Below, in pieces: positions 45,256 to 56,769 of a DNA stretch of 64,000 nucleotides. This stretch comes from Bordetella pertussis 18323 (lineage in GTDB: Bacteria; Pseudomonadota; Gammaproteobacteria; Burkholderiales; Burkholderiaceae_B), in assembly GCF_000306945.1 (NCBI RefSeq), contig NC_018518.1, positions 2,790,001 to 2,854,000 on the forward strand, given 5' to 3'. The notes beneath the pieces were generated by a model. The model had not been told where the DNA came from. It was given only the letters and a program-made list of their open reading frames with translations, and did no database searches. A program made the position numbers and the translations under genes. How positions within the stretch are numbered: the stretch's first letter is position 1; each line of letters begins with the position of its first letter.

Positions 45256-45316
45256 TGGAATTCCCGCGACACCGGCGGGGGTCGCGCGCCCCCGCCGGAT
45301 GTGGCATTGCCAGGTG

Positions 45317-46870
45317 TTACTGCTTCAGGTCGATGTCGCCGAACCAGAACGAGGTATCCGGCTCGACGTAGACGCCGGACAGATTCTTCGACTTCACGTA
45401 CACATTGTTCTGGGTCACCAGGAACGCCCACGGGGCGTCGTTCCAGATGGTTTCCTGCGCGTTCTTGTACAGCTCGGCCTTCTCGCTGCGATCGGTGGTG
45501 GCCAGCGCCTTCATCAGGCTGTCGTCCACCTTCGGGGTCGAGTAGTACGAGATGTTGTTCATCACCGGCGGGAACGCGGCGGTGCTCAGCAAGGGCCGCA
45601 GGCCCCAATCGGCCTCGCCGGTCGACGACGACCAGCCCGCGTAGTACATGCGCACCTTGGCGTCCTCGGGCTTTTGCACCTGCTGCACGCGCTGTACGCG
45701 CTGGCCGGACTCCAGCACCTCGACCGAGGCCTTGATGCCGACCTGGGCCAGTTGCTGCTGCAGGAACTGCACGACCTTGACCGACGTGCCGTCGTTATAG
45801 GCGGACCACAGCGAGGTCTCGAAACCGTTCGGATAGCCGGCTTCCTTCAGCAACGCGCGCGCCTTGGCCGGATCGTACGGCCACTGGCCGATCTTGTATG
45901 CGAAGTCCACGCCCTGCGGCACCACGCCGTCGACCACGGTCGCGTAGCCGTTGAACGCCACCTTGGCCAGCGCCTGCTTGTTGATCGCGTAGTTGATCGC
46001 CTGGCGCACCTTGACGTTGTCGAACGGCTTGACGCGGGTGTTCATGGACAGGTAGCGCGCCATGATGGAATTCTTGTGGTCCACCACGTCCAGCTTGTCG
46101 TTCTTGGCCAGGACCGCGGCCTGCTCGTAGGGAATCGGGAAGGCGAACTGCGCCTCGCCGGTCTGCACCACGGCGGCGCGCGTATTGTTGTCGGTGACCG
46201 TGCGGAAAGTCAGGGTGTCGACCTTCGGATAGCCCTTGCGCCAGTAGCCGTCGAATTTCTCGACCTTCAGGTACTCGGCAGGTTTCCACTCGACGAACTT
46301 GAACGGACCGGTACCCACCGGATGAAAGCCGATCTCCTTGCCGTACTTCTGCAGCGCGGCCGGCGAGATCATCATGGCGGCCGGGTGGGCCAGCGCGTTG
46401 ATGAAGGCCGAGAACGGTTCTTTCAGCGTGATGCGCACGGTATGCGGATCGACCACTTCGGTCTTGGCCACGCGGTTGAACTGCGTATAGCGCGACAGGC
46501 GGTTTTCCGGATTGGCGACACGGTCGAAATTGGCCTTGACGGCGTCGGCATTGAAGTCGGTGCCGTCATGGAACTTGATGCCGTCACGCAGCTTGATCGT
46601 GTAGACCAGGCCGTCCGGGCTGACTTCGTAGCCGGTCGCCAGCAGATTCTGGATTTTCAGGTCCTTGTCGAACTCGAACAGCCCTTCATAGTAGGCCTTG
46701 CCGGCGGCCTGGTTCAGCGTGCTGTTGGTGTTATAGGGGTCGAGCGTTTCCAGCGCAATGGCGACGGCGAAGGTTACGTCCTTGCTGGCATGGGCCAGCG
46801 GCGACGCGAGCACGCTGAAGGCCAGCGTGGCGGCGGCCACCAGCTTGGTCGGATGCAGAACTTTCATCAT
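45317..46870 (-). CDS. gsiB: Peptide ABC transporter substrate-binding protein (GsiB-like)
   Basis: This 517-aa protein has a signal peptide ([19 protein letters not shown]) and a family 5 extracellular solute-binding domain ([58 protein letters not shown]). It resembles the glutathione-binding protein GsiB of E. coli; whether glutathione or other gamma/beta-linked peptides are the ligand here is unknown. An AGGAGCC ribosome-binding site precedes a double ATG. Confidence 0.93.
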   Translation of the reverse strand: MMKVLHPTKLVAAATLAFSVLASPLAHASKDVTFAVAIALETLDPYNTNSTLNQAAGKAYYEGLFEFDKDLKIQNLLATGYEVSPDGLVYTIKLRDGIKFHDGTDFNADAVKANFDRVANPENRLSRYTQFNRVAKTEVVDPHTVRITLKEPFSAFINALAHPAAMMISPAALQKYGKEIGFHPVGTGPFKFVEWKPAEYLKVEKFDGYWRKGYPKVDTLTFRTVTDNNTRAAVVQTGEAQFAFPIPYEQAAVLAKNDKLDVVDHKNSIMARYLSMNTRVKPFDNVKVRQAINYAINKQALAKVAFNGYATVVDGVVPQGVDFAYKIGQWPYDPAKARALLKEAGYPNGFETSLWSAYNDGTSVKVVQFLQQQLAQVGIKASVEVLESGQRVQRVQQVQKPEDAKVRMYYAGWSSSTGEADWGLRPLLSTAAFPPVMNNISYYSTPKVDDSLMKALATTDRSEKAELYKNAQETIWNDAPWAFLVTQNNVYVKSKNLSGVYVEPDTSFWFGDIDLKQ

Positions 46871-46940
46871 GGAAGGCTCCTGGTTTTGCGGGAGATGCGT
46901 GGTTGAGGAAGAAAATGCGGCAGGCGCCAAGCCACCGCGT

Positions 46941-48842
<1,902 letters not shown>

Positions 48843-48886
48843 ATTTCGATTCCCGTACTGTATTACCCAGGCCGCTTGCGCGCGCC

Positions 48887-49867
48887 CTATCGGTAAATGG
48901 CGACCACCGGCGGCTCGCCCACGCGGCCATGGCCGCGGTACATGCCCTCGGTATTGAACGGCAGGGCCACGTTGCCATGGGCGTCGACGGCGACCAGGCC
49001 GCCCTTGCCTTCGATGGTGGGCAGCTTGTCGTGCACCACCCGGTCGGCCGCCTGCGCCAGCGTGGCGCCGCAATACTCCATCTGGGCCGCCACGTCGTAC
49101 GCGGCGACCATGCGGATGAACATTTCTCCGGTTCCCGTGGTGGAAACGGCACAGGTCCGGTTGCTGGCATACGTGCCCGCGCCGATCAGCGGCGCGTCGC
49201 CCACGCGCCCGACCTGCTTGTTGGTGATGCCGCCGGTGGAGGTCGCCGCGGCCAGGTTGCCCTGCGCGTCCAGCGCCACCGCGCCCACCGTGCCGAATTT
49301 CCTGTCGGCATCCAGCGGGTCGGCGGGGGCCGGCTGGCCTTGCGTCACCAGGGCCTGGCCGTCGTGGTCCAGCATGGCCGCCCCGGGCGTTTCGCGCTGC
49401 ACCCGCAACAGTTGCTCGCGCCGCGCCTCGGTGGAGAAATAGCCGGGATCGACCAGCTCCAGCCCGTGCTCGCGCGCGAGGGCGACCGCCCCCTCGCCGA
49501 CGAAGAACACATGCTTGCTGTGCTCCATGACCGCGCGCGCGGCCCGCACGGGGTTGCGCACGCAATCCACATTAGCAATGGCTCCCGAACGCAGCGTGGC
49601 CCCGTCCATGATGGCCGCGTCCAGCTCATGGGTACCGGCGCTCGTGAACACCGCGCCGTGGCCGGCGTTGAACAGCGGGCAATCCTCCAGCAGGCGCACG
49701 GCCTCGGTGACCGCGTCGATGGCGCTGCCGCCGCCGGCCAGCACCGCCTGGCCGGCGGCGACGATGCGCGCCAGGGCGTCCAGGTATTCCTTTTCCTTGT
49801 CGGCCGGCATGGCCGCGCGCGATATCGCGCCGGCCCCGCCATGAATGGCGATGATGGGCTGCGTCAT
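48887..49867 (-). CDS. iaaA: Isoaspartyl peptidase/L-asparaginase (Ntn hydrolase)
   Basis: This 326-aa protein is an EcAIII-type Ntn hydrolase. The nucleophile threonine, exposed by self-cleavage, is in [12 protein letters not shown]. Substrate-binding motifs are [21 protein letters not shown] and [11 protein letters not shown]. It hydrolyses isoaspartyl dipeptides. Its ATG overlaps the RpiR stop (ATGA at 49864-49867). The same iaaA-gsiABCD order occurs in E. coli. Confidence 0.95.
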   Translation of the reverse strand: MTQPIIAIHGGAGAISRAAMPADKEKEYLDALARIVAAGQAVLAGGGSAIDAVTEAVRLLEDCPLFNAGHGAVFTSAGTHELDAAIMDGATLRSGAIANVDCVRNPVRAARAVMEHSKHVFFVGEGAVALAREHGLELVDPGYFSTEARREQLLRVQRETPGAAMLDHDGQALVTQGQPAPADPLDADRKFGTVGAVALDAQGNLAAATSTGGITNKQVGRVGDAPLIGAGTYASNRTCAVSTTGTGEMFIRMVAAYDVAAQMEYCGATLAQAADRVVHDKLPTIEGKGGLVAVDAHGNVALPFNTEGMYRGHGRVGEPPVVAIYR

Positions 49868-50748
49868 CGTTTTCCTGCTCCTGCTTCACCATGAATCAGC
49901 CAGGGCATGACGGACTGCGCCACGCCGGCAGCGGCTGCTATCGAATTCTTGGCGCGATGCGCCACCGCGGCGGACAACGCTTCGATCAGGCCCAGCGCGG
50001 CGGTTTCCGCGTTGGACGACAACTGGCGCGACATATGGGCATACAAGGCCACGGTGGCGCACGGCGCCAGCGGCGAAGTCGGCTTGTCCGTCAGCACCAG
50101 CACCGGCACTCCCGCCAGCTTGGCGGCATTGGCCAGCGTGACCGTGTCGGCCAGATAGCGGGGAAAGGCCAGGGCGATCACGAGGTCGCGCGAAGTCATG
50201 CGCGACATCTGGCGCGCCGCATGCGACACGCCGCCCGGGCCGGCCAGCGATTCGACCGCATGCAGGTGCATGCACAGGCCGCGCTGCAGCAGGCCGGCCA
50301 GGAAACCGCTGGCGCCAAAACCGATGATGAACACCCGCTCGGCGTTGAGAATCGCCTCGACCGCCCGCTCGCACGCGCCGGCATCCAGCGCCTGCAAAGT
50401 CATCTGCGCGTTGTAGATGTCTTCCTGCAGCGTCGCGGCGAAGACCTGCGCCGCGCTGGCGGAGTGCGCCAGCTCGATGCGCAGCTTCTCGACCGGCTCC
50501 AGCGCCGATTCGAAACCGCGCGCCAGCTCGGCGCGGAACTGCGGATAGCCGGGCAATTCCAGCACGCGGGCAAAGCGGTTCGCCGTGGCCACCGACACCC
50601 CGACCGCGACCGCGAACTCGTCGATGGTCATGGTGGCGACCCGGAACTGGTGCGCCAGCACGTACTCGGCCATGCGGTGCTGGGTCCGGCTGAAGGCGGG
50701 TTGCGCACGCGCGATGCGGTCGGCGATGGACGTAGGGGGGAGGGTCAT
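49864..50748 (-). CDS. MurR/RpiR-family transcriptional regulator
   Basis: This 294-aa protein has an N-terminal RpiR helix-turn-helix (FSRTQHRMAEYVLAH, TIDEFAVAVGVSVATANRFA) and a C-terminal SIS domain (ERVFIIGFGASGFLAGLLQ) that usually binds a phosphosugar. It is the first gene of the iaaA-gsi peptide operon and is translationally coupled to iaaA. A murein-derived ligand would make sense with isoaspartyl and D-amino acid peptidases downstream, but that is inference. Confidence 0.9.
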   Translation of the reverse strand: MTLPPTSIADRIARAQPAFSRTQHRMAEYVLAHQFRVATMTIDEFAVAVGVSVATANRFARVLELPGYPQFRAELARGFESALEPVEKLRIELAHSASAAQVFAATLQEDIYNAQMTLQALDAGACERAVEAILNAERVFIIGFGASGFLAGLLQRGLCMHLHAVESLAGPGGVSHAARQMSRMTSRDLVIALAFPRYLADTVTLANAAKLAGVPVLVLTDKPTSPLAPCATVALYAHMSRQLSSNAETAALGLIEALSAAVAHRAKNSIAAAAGVAQSVMPWLIHGEAGAGKR

Positions 50749-50920
50749 GGAGGCGGCGGCGCCGGAGAAAGCAAAACGGGTTGCGGAGAGTGGGCCAGCA
50801 AAAATGTAAATCTGTTTACGTGATTATTTTATGGAAGAAAAATATTTTCAAACTCGGGGAATACCCTTTCTCCGGCACGCCGCACGCCCGCCGTCCCAGC
50901 GCGAGCCATGGCCATGGGCG
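50749..50920. promoter_or_regulatory. AT-rich upstream region of the RpiR-iaaA-gsi operon with inverted repeats
   Basis: This region is much more AT-rich than its surroundings. It contains an inverted repeat GTAAATCTGTTTAC (50806-50819; 5-bp arms) and a perfect palindrome AAAATATTTT (50839-50848), which are plausible operator sites for the RpiR protein, starting 58 bp from its ATG. No clear -10/-35 pair could be chosen. Confidence 0.45.
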
Positions 50921-50946
50921 AAAAAAAACGCCGGCTAACGCCGGCG
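50921..50946 (-). terminator. Rho-independent terminator after scoB
   Basis: On the minus strand the stem CGCCGGC/GCCGGCG is followed by eight T residues, 25 bp beyond the scoB stop. Confidence 0.85.
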
Positions 50947-50971
50947 CCTTACATACAAAAATGAACCCGCC

Positions 50972-51623
50972 TTACTTCACAGCGGAAACATCCAGCTTGG
51001 CAAGGGTCTTTGCCTTGATTTCGTCGACCGTCACACCCGGCGCCAGCTCCAGCAGCTTCAGGCCGTCTTCGGTCACTTTCATGACGCCCAGGTCGGTGAT
51101 GATCAGGTCGACCACCCCGACGCCGGTCAGCGGCAGCTTGCATTCGGGCAGCAGCTTGATGTCTTCGGTGCCGTCCTTCTTCCTGGCCACGTGCTCCATC
51201 AGCACCACGACCTTGCCGACGCCGGCCACCAGATCCATGGCGCCGCCCATGCCCTTGACCATCTTGCCCGGAATCATCCAGTTGGCCAGATCGCCCTTCT
51301 CGGAGACCTGCATGGCCCCCAGGATGGCCAGGTTGATCTTGCCGCCACGGATCATGGCGAACGAATCGGCCGAGGAGAAGATCGACGACCCGGGCAAGGT
51401 GGTGACGGTCTGCTTGCCGGCGTTGATCAGGTCGGCGTCGACCTCGTCGTCGGTGGGAAACGGGCCGATGCCAAGCAGGCCGTTCTCGGATTGCAGCCAT
51501 ACCCACGCCCTTGGGAACGTGGTTGGCGACCAGGGTCGGCAAGCCGATGCCCAGGTTCACATAAAAACCGTCTTGCAGTTCGCGCGCCGCGCGCGCCGCC
51601 ATTTCATCGCGGGACCATGCCAT
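50972..51623 (-). pseudogene. scoB: 3-Oxoacid CoA-transferase subunit B, frameshifted
   Basis: The first 41 residues ([16 protein letters not shown] ... [18 protein letters not shown]) are in one frame. The rest, from [21 protein letters not shown] through [19 protein letters not shown] to the TAA at 50972, is in another. The catalytic glutamate of the B subunit (SENG motif) lies just after the break. GTG-G-GTA is seen where GTG-GAG-GTA is expected, so two bases appear deleted near 51,501-51,505. The intact enzyme would transfer CoA between succinyl-CoA and acetoacetate. Confidence 0.85.
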
Positions 51624-51635
51624 GTCGTATTCTCC

Positions 51636-52333
51636 TTAGGCCGGGCGAGTGGTGCGTTGCTCGATGCGCTTTTCCGGGGTGGCGTTGACCACGATCCGGT
51701 GCACATAGATGCCGGGCAGATGGACCTGATCGGGATCCAGCGTGCCGGTCTCGACGATCTCCTCGACCTCCACCACCGTCATCTTGCCGGCCATCGCCAC
51801 GTTCGGATTGAAGTTGCGGGCCGTCTTGCGGAAAACCAGGTTGCCGCTGCGGTCGGCGATATGCGCCTTGACCAGCGAGACATCGGGCACCAGCGCACGC
51901 TCCATCACATACTGATGGCCGTCGAATTCGCGGATTTCCTTGCCATCGGCCACCACCGTACCCACGCCGGTACGCGTGAAGAAGGCCGGAATGCCGGCGC
52001 CGCCGGCGCGCAGCTTCTCGGCCAGCGTGCCCTGCGGCGTGAATTCCAGCTCGAGCTCGCCCGACAGGAACGGCGTTCGAATTCCTTGTTCTCGCCAACG
52101 TACGAGGCGATCATCTTGCTGATCTGCCGCGTGTTGAGCAACTGGCCCAGTCCGAAGCCGTCGACCCCGGCGTTGTTGCTGATGCAGGTCAGCCCCTTGA
52201 CGCCGGAATCGCGCAGCGCGGCGATCAGCGCCTCGGGAATCCCGCACAGGCCGAAACCGCCCACGGCGATCATCTGGCCGTCCTTGACGACGCCTGCCAG
52301 CGCCTCGGCGGCGCTTGCATAAACCTTGTCCAT
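51636..52333 (-). pseudogene. scoA: 3-Oxoacid CoA-transferase subunit A, frameshifted
   Basis: The frame starting MDKVYASAAEALAGVV at 52333 has the CoA-binding VGGFGLCGIPEALI and SNNAGVDGFGLG motifs and runs to SYVGENKEFER. It then goes wrong. FLSGELELEFTPQGTLAEKL and the rest to the stop at 51636 are in another frame. CGCCG-TTC is seen where CGC-CAG-TTC is expected, so one base appears deleted near 52,071. The total of 698 bp is one short of 233 codons. It ends 12 bp before scoB. Confidence 0.85.
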
Positions 52334-52436
52334 CGCTCCAGCTCCTATTGAAATGATCTGGTACAGGCCCGGCCCTGGCGGATCGCGCCTGCGCTGTTTT
52401 TTGCTCTGCCGCAAATTGTACCGGCAAGCGATCGCT

Positions 52437-52886
52437 TCAGGCCGCCGGCCGCATTTGCGCGGCCATCCGCTCCAGCAGGCGGGCCGGCCAGGGTTCGGCG
52501 CGATTGGTCTGGTAGTTGACCCACACCAGCACATTGCGACTGCGCGCGTAGGGCTCGCCCTCCTCGCCCACCTTCTCCAGGGTCAGGTCCAGGTCCATGC
52601 TGGAGCGCCCGATGCGCACCACCGTATGGGTCACCCGCACCTCGCCGGGATAGGTAAGCGGGCGCAGGAAATCGCACGAGGCGTGGGCCAGGATGACGCC
52701 GAACTGGCCCGGCAGCTCGTAACCGGCCTCATACAGGATGCGCACCCGCGCCTCCTCCATCATCCGGAAATAAATCGTGTTGTTGACATGATTGAGGCAA
52801 TCCGAATCGCCCCAGCGCAGCGGAATATCCACCTGGTGGGCGTCTCCCACCTCCAGCGTGCGCACAGCGTGCTCGTCGCGGTTCAC
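52437..52886 (-). CDS. Acyl-CoA thioesterase (4-hydroxybenzoyl-CoA thioesterase-like hotdog)
   Basis: This 149-aa hotdog-fold protein has the catalytic motif PLRWGDSDCLNHVNNTIYF, where the Asp and the HVNN segment are the family hallmark. It hydrolyses short or aromatic acyl-CoAs. It is upstream of scoA with a 103-bp gap on the same strand and divergent from the ETF-QO gene. Confidence 0.9.
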   Translation of the reverse strand: MNRDEHAVRTLEVGDAHQVDIPLRWGDSDCLNHVNNTIYFRMMEEARVRILYEAGYELPGQFGVILAHASCDFLRPLTYPGEVRVTHTVVRIGRSSMDLDLTLEKVGEEGEPYARSRNVLVWVNYQTNRAEPWPARLLERMAAQMRPAA

Positions 52887-52995
52887 TTACCGTACTCCTG
52901 ATAATCGACCATGCGCAGCCGGCGCGGCGCCGGCTGCAATACAATCGCCGATAATACTTCCAGCCATATCAGGGTTAACAGAGGGGAACTGTGTA

Positions 52996-54642
52996 ATGTC
53001 CGAACGTGAGTCAATGGAATATGACGTGGTCGTGGTCGGTGGCGGGCCGGCTGGGCTGGCCGCGGCCATCCGCCTCAAGCAGCTTGCCGCGGAAAAGAAC
53101 CACGAAGTCAGCGTCTGTGTCCTGGAGAAGGGCTCCGAGCTCGGCGCGCATATTCTGTCGGGCGCCGTCATGGACCCGCAGGCCCTGACCGAACTGATCC
53201 CCGACTGGAAGGAAAAGGGCGCGCCGCTGAACGTGCCCGTGACGCAGGACAAATTCCTCTTCCTGAGCGCCACCGGCGCGCGCTCCACGCCCAACTGGCT
53301 GCTGCCGGCCTGTTTCCACAACGAAGGCAACTACATCGTGCGCCTGGGCGACGTGGTGAAGTGGCTGGGCGAACAGGCCGAAGCGCTCGGCGTGGACATT
53401 TTCCCCGGTTTCGCGGCGGCCGAAGTGCTGTACGACGAAAACGGCGCGGTGCGCGGCGTAGCCACCGGCGACATGGGCGTGGCGCGCGACGGCACGCACA
53501 CCGACCACTACCAGCCCGGCATGGAACTGCTGGCGCGCTACACGCTATTTGCCGAAGGGTCGCGCGGCCAGCTGGGCCGCCAGCTGATCGGCCGCTACAA
53601 GCTGGACGAGGGCCGCAACCCGCAATCGTACGGCATCGGCATCAAGGAAATGTGGGAGGTCGACCCGGCCCAGTCGCGTCCGGGCCTGGTGGTGCATACC
53701 GCCGGCTGGCCGCTGGACTCCGACACCTACGGCGGCTCGTTCCTCTATCACCTGGACAACAACGTGGTGGTGGTCGGCCTGATCGTGGGCCTGGACTACG
53801 CCAATCCGTGGCTGTCGCCGTTCGAGGAATTCCAGCGCTACAAGACCCACCCTGCCATCCGCGGCACCTTCGAAGGCGGCAAGCGCATCGCCTATGGCGC
53901 GCGGGCCATCACCGCGGGCGGACTGCTGTCGCTGCCCAAGCTGGCCTTCCCGGGCGGCGCGCTGATCGGCTGCGAAGCCGGGTTCCTGAATGCATCGCGC
54001 ATCAAGGGCAGCCACGCCGCCATCAAGAGCGGCAAGATGGCGGCCGAGGCGGCCTTCGACGCCGTGGCGAGCGATCGCAGCCACGACGAGCTGGCCAGCT
54101 ACGCCAGCGCCTTCGAGTCTTCGTGGCTGCACGCCGAGCTGAACAAGGCGCGCAACTTCAAGCAGTGGTTCAAGAAGGGCCGCACCGTCGGCACCTTCAT
54201 GACCGGTATCGAGCAGTGGCTGCTCAAGGGCAAGTTCCCCTGGACCCTGCGCCACAACAAGCCTGACCATGCCTGCCTGCAGCCGGCATCGCAGTGCGCC
54301 CGCATCGACTACCCCAAGCCCGACGGCAAGCTGACCTTCGACAAGCTGAGCTCGGTGTTCATCTCCAACACCAACCACGAAGAGAACCAGCCGGTGCACT
54401 TGACGCTGAAGGACGACAGCGTACCGGTGGCGGTCAATCTGGCCAAGTATGGCGGCCCCGAGTCGCGCTACTGTCCGGCCGGCGTGTACGAGTTCATCAA
54501 GGACGACCACGGCGCCGACCGCTTGCAGATCAACGCGCAGAACTGCGTGCACTGCAAGACCTGCGACATCAAGGACCCCACCCAGAACATCGTCTGGGTC
54601 GCGCCGCAAGGCGGCGAGGGACCGGTCTACAGCGGCATGTAA
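52996..54642 (+). CDS. Electron transfer flavoprotein-ubiquinone oxidoreductase
   Basis: This 548-aa protein has FAD-binding VVVGGGPAGLAAAIRLKQ, the membrane-associated middle region (IGCEAGFLNASRIKGSHAAIKSGKMAAEA), and a C-terminal [4Fe-4S] cluster with cysteines in SRYCPAGVYEF and NCVHCKTCDIKDPTQNI. It passes electrons from ETF, reduced by acyl-CoA dehydrogenases, to ubiquinone. A GAGGGGAA ribosome-binding site supports the ATG at 52996. Confidence 0.96.
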   Translation: MSERESMEYDVVVVGGGPAGLAAAIRLKQLAAEKNHEVSVCVLEKGSELGAHILSGAVMDPQALTELIPDWKEKGAPLNVPVTQDKFLFLSATGARSTPNWLLPACFHNEGNYIVRLGDVVKWLGEQAEALGVDIFPGFAAAEVLYDENGAVRGVATGDMGVARDGTHTDHYQPGMELLARYTLFAEGSRGQLGRQLIGRYKLDEGRNPQSYGIGIKEMWEVDPAQSRPGLVVHTAGWPLDSDTYGGSFLYHLDNNVVVVGLIVGLDYANPWLSPFEEFQRYKTHPAIRGTFEGGKRIAYGARAITAGGLLSLPKLAFPGGALIGCEAGFLNASRIKGSHAAIKSGKMAAEAAFDAVASDRSHDELASYASAFESSWLHAELNKARNFKQWFKKGRTVGTFMTGIEQWLLKGKFPWTLRHNKPDHACLQPASQCARIDYPKPDGKLTFDKLSSVFISNTNHEENQPVHLTLKDDSVPVAVNLAKYGGPESRYCPAGVYEFIKDDHGADRLQINAQNCVHCKTCDIKDPTQNIVWVAPQGGEGPVYSGM

Positions 54643-54676
54643 GCGCGGGCGCGCACGTGGGCGCCGGCAGGATACC

Positions 54677-54700
54677 AGGCGCCCTCGCGGCGCCTTTTTT
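54677..54700 (+). terminator. Rho-independent terminator of the ETF-QO gene
   Basis: Stem AGGCGCC/GGCGCCT with loop CTCGC followed by six T residues, 35 bp after the stop. Confidence 0.88.
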
Positions 54701-54739
54701 CCAGACCGTGTGCCCGTCAACCACGGGGGGAGGCCTCGC

Positions 54740-55624
54740 ATGAGCGAACGAGTGCTGCTGGCCGGCTGCGGCGACCTGGGCGTGCGCGTGGCGCGGCGCC
54801 TGCTGGCGCGCGGCGACCAGGTCTGGGCGTTGCGGCGCCAGCCGCCGCCGGCCGAGGATGGCGGGCTGCGCTGGATCGCCGCCGACCTGACGCAACCCGC
54901 GACACTGGCCGGCCTGCCGGACGGCCTGACCCAGGTCGTCTACCTGCCGGCCCCCGGCGCGCACGACCCGGCCCGCTATCGCGAGATTTTCGTCGATGGC
55001 CTGCGCCACCTGCGCGACGCGCTGGACACGGCGGCCCTGCGCCGCACGCTGTTCGTCTCGTCCTCGGCCGTCTACGGCGAGCACGACGGGCAGTGGGTGG
55101 ACGAACATACGCCCCCCGGCCCGCTGGGCTTCAATGGCCGCAGCCTGCTCGAGGCCGAGCGCTCGCTGGACGCATGGCCCGGCCAGGCCGTGGTGCTGCG
55201 CCTGGCGGGCCTGTATGGACCGGGCCGCCTGCAGCTGCTGGAGCGGCTGCGCGCGGGGCAAGCCCGCGCGCCCGTCGACCCGCCCCATTGGGCCAACCGC
55301 ATCCACATCGACGACGCGGCGGCCGCGATCGCGCACCTGCTGCGCCTGCCCGCCCCCGAGAAGCTCTACCTGGGCTGCGACGATACCACGCTGCCCCTGC
55401 ACGAACTGTACGCCGCACTGGCGACGCTGGCCGGCGCGCCCCCGCCCGGCGAAGGCCCGGCGCCCGCGCAGGTCGGCAGCAAGCGGCTGTGCAACGCGCG
55501 CCTGCGCGCCAGCGGCCTGCAACTGCAATGGCCGGACTCGCGCGCCGGCTACGCCGCGCTGCTGGACGGCAAGGCAACCTTGCAGGCCACGATTCATACA
55601 ACAACGAAACGTTCGATCCCGTGA
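54740..55624 (+). CDS. NAD(P)-dependent epimerase/dehydratase-like protein
   Basis: This 294-aa protein begins with a Rossmann motif VLLAGCGDLGVRVARRL. It has a VSSSAVYGEHDG segment, but the usual SDR YxxxK is replaced (FNGRSLLEAERSL), so catalytic activity is uncertain. It resembles the YeeZ-like group. A GGGGGGAGG ribosome-binding site precedes the ATG. It ends 35 bp before the P450 gene. Confidence 0.82.
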   Translation: MSERVLLAGCGDLGVRVARRLLARGDQVWALRRQPPPAEDGGLRWIAADLTQPATLAGLPDGLTQVVYLPAPGAHDPARYREIFVDGLRHLRDALDTAALRRTLFVSSSAVYGEHDGQWVDEHTPPGPLGFNGRSLLEAERSLDAWPGQAVVLRLAGLYGPGRLQLLERLRAGQARAPVDPPHWANRIHIDDAAAAIAHLLRLPAPEKLYLGCDDTTLPLHELYAALATLAGAPPPGEGPAPAQVGSKRLCNARLRASGLQLQWPDSRAGYAALLDGKATLQATIHTTTKRSIP

Positions 55625-55659
55625 TCGCCGATACTGCAAGACAGCATCGAGGAGACAGC

Positions 55660-56769
55660 ATGCAACCCGCCGACCCGCTGGAGGCCGTCGCGCACCCCGA
55701 CCCCTACCCTTACTATGCCGCCCTGGCGCGCGAACGGCCGTTCTACCACGACGATCGCCTGGGCCTGTGGGTAGCCGCGGGGCCGCAGGCCATCCGTGCG
55801 GTACTGACCTGTCCGGCCGCGCGCGTGCGCCCGCCCGGGGAACCCGTGCCCGCGGCGCTGGGCGCCGGGCCCGCCGCGCAAATGTTCGGCCGCTTCATCC
55901 GCATGAACGACGGCGCCGTCCATGAGCGCCTCAAGCCCATGCTCACGGCCTATCTGACCCAACGCACCGCGGCGGACCTGGCCGAGCCCGCCTGGCCGGC
56001 GATCGGCAATGATCCGGCCCAGGTGGATCGCTATCTCTACCAGGCGCCGGTTCACGCCCAGGCCTGCCTGATGGGCTTGCCGGACGAGGTCGCGGCATCC
56101 TGTGCGCGAGAAATCGAGGCGTTCATGGCAGCCTGTCGGCCCGGCGCCGACGCGGCGGCCGTCGCCCGCGCCGACCAGGCCGCGCAGGCCCTGCAGGCGC
56201 GCATGCTGGCGCATTTGCGCGCCGCCCGCGGCGACGCGGCGCTGGGCGTGCTGCGCCGCCTGGCCCTGGCCGGCGGCGTCGAGGCCGATGCGCTGGCGGC
56301 CAATCTCGCGGGCCTGCTGCTGCAATCCTGCGAGGCCGGCGCCGGACTGCTGGACAATGCGCTGGTTCACGCCGGCCGCCTGTCGCCGGCGGCCGCGCCG
56401 GACCTGCTGCATACCTGCGTGGAGATCGTCACCCACGTGGCGCGCCACGATCCGCCGCTGCACAACACCCGGCGCTTCCTGGCCGCGCCCGCCACCCTGC
56501 TGGGCCAATCCGCGCCCGCAGGCGCCGGCATCCTGGTGGTGCTGGCCGCCGCGCACGCGCTGGCCGAAGGGGCCTGGCCATGGACCTTCGGCGCCGAGCG
56601 CCATGCCTGTCCGGGCCGCACGCCCGCCCTGCTGCACGCGGCCCAGGCGCTGGCGCATGCCTTGCGCCACGGCGTGGACGCGCCGGCGCTGGCGCGGCGC
56701 GTGCGCTACCGTCCGCTGCCCAATGCCCGCGTACCGCGGTTCCACTTCCCGCCCGGAGACACGCCATGA
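55660..56769 (+). CDS. Degenerate cytochrome P450
   Basis: This 369-aa protein is recognisable as a P450 by the heme-thiolate loop FGAERHACPGR (310-320, Cys317), the C-helix-like HERLKPM (89-95) and the RHDPPL ... APAGAGILVVLAAAHA region. Two normally decisive motifs are altered. The K-helix ExxR reads HVAR (259-262), and the I-helix acid-alcohol pair reads CEAGAG (224-229), so the catalytic Thr is Ala. The frame is otherwise intact and of bacterial P450 length, slightly short. It has a GAGGAGA ribosome-binding site, and its stop overlaps the start of the ABM-domain gene by ATGA. It may bind heme without monooxygenase activity. Confidence 0.8.
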   Translation: MQPADPLEAVAHPDPYPYYAALARERPFYHDDRLGLWVAAGPQAIRAVLTCPAARVRPPGEPVPAALGAGPAAQMFGRFIRMNDGAVHERLKPMLTAYLTQRTAADLAEPAWPAIGNDPAQVDRYLYQAPVHAQACLMGLPDEVAASCAREIEAFMAACRPGADAAAVARADQAAQALQARMLAHLRAARGDAALGVLRRLALAGGVEADALAANLAGLLLQSCEAGAGLLDNALVHAGRLSPAAAPDLLHTCVEIVTHVARHDPPLHNTRRFLAAPATLLGQSAPAGAGILVVLAAAHALAEGAWPWTFGAERHACPGRTPALLHAAQALAHALRHGVDAPALARRVRYRPLPNARVPRFHFPPGDTP

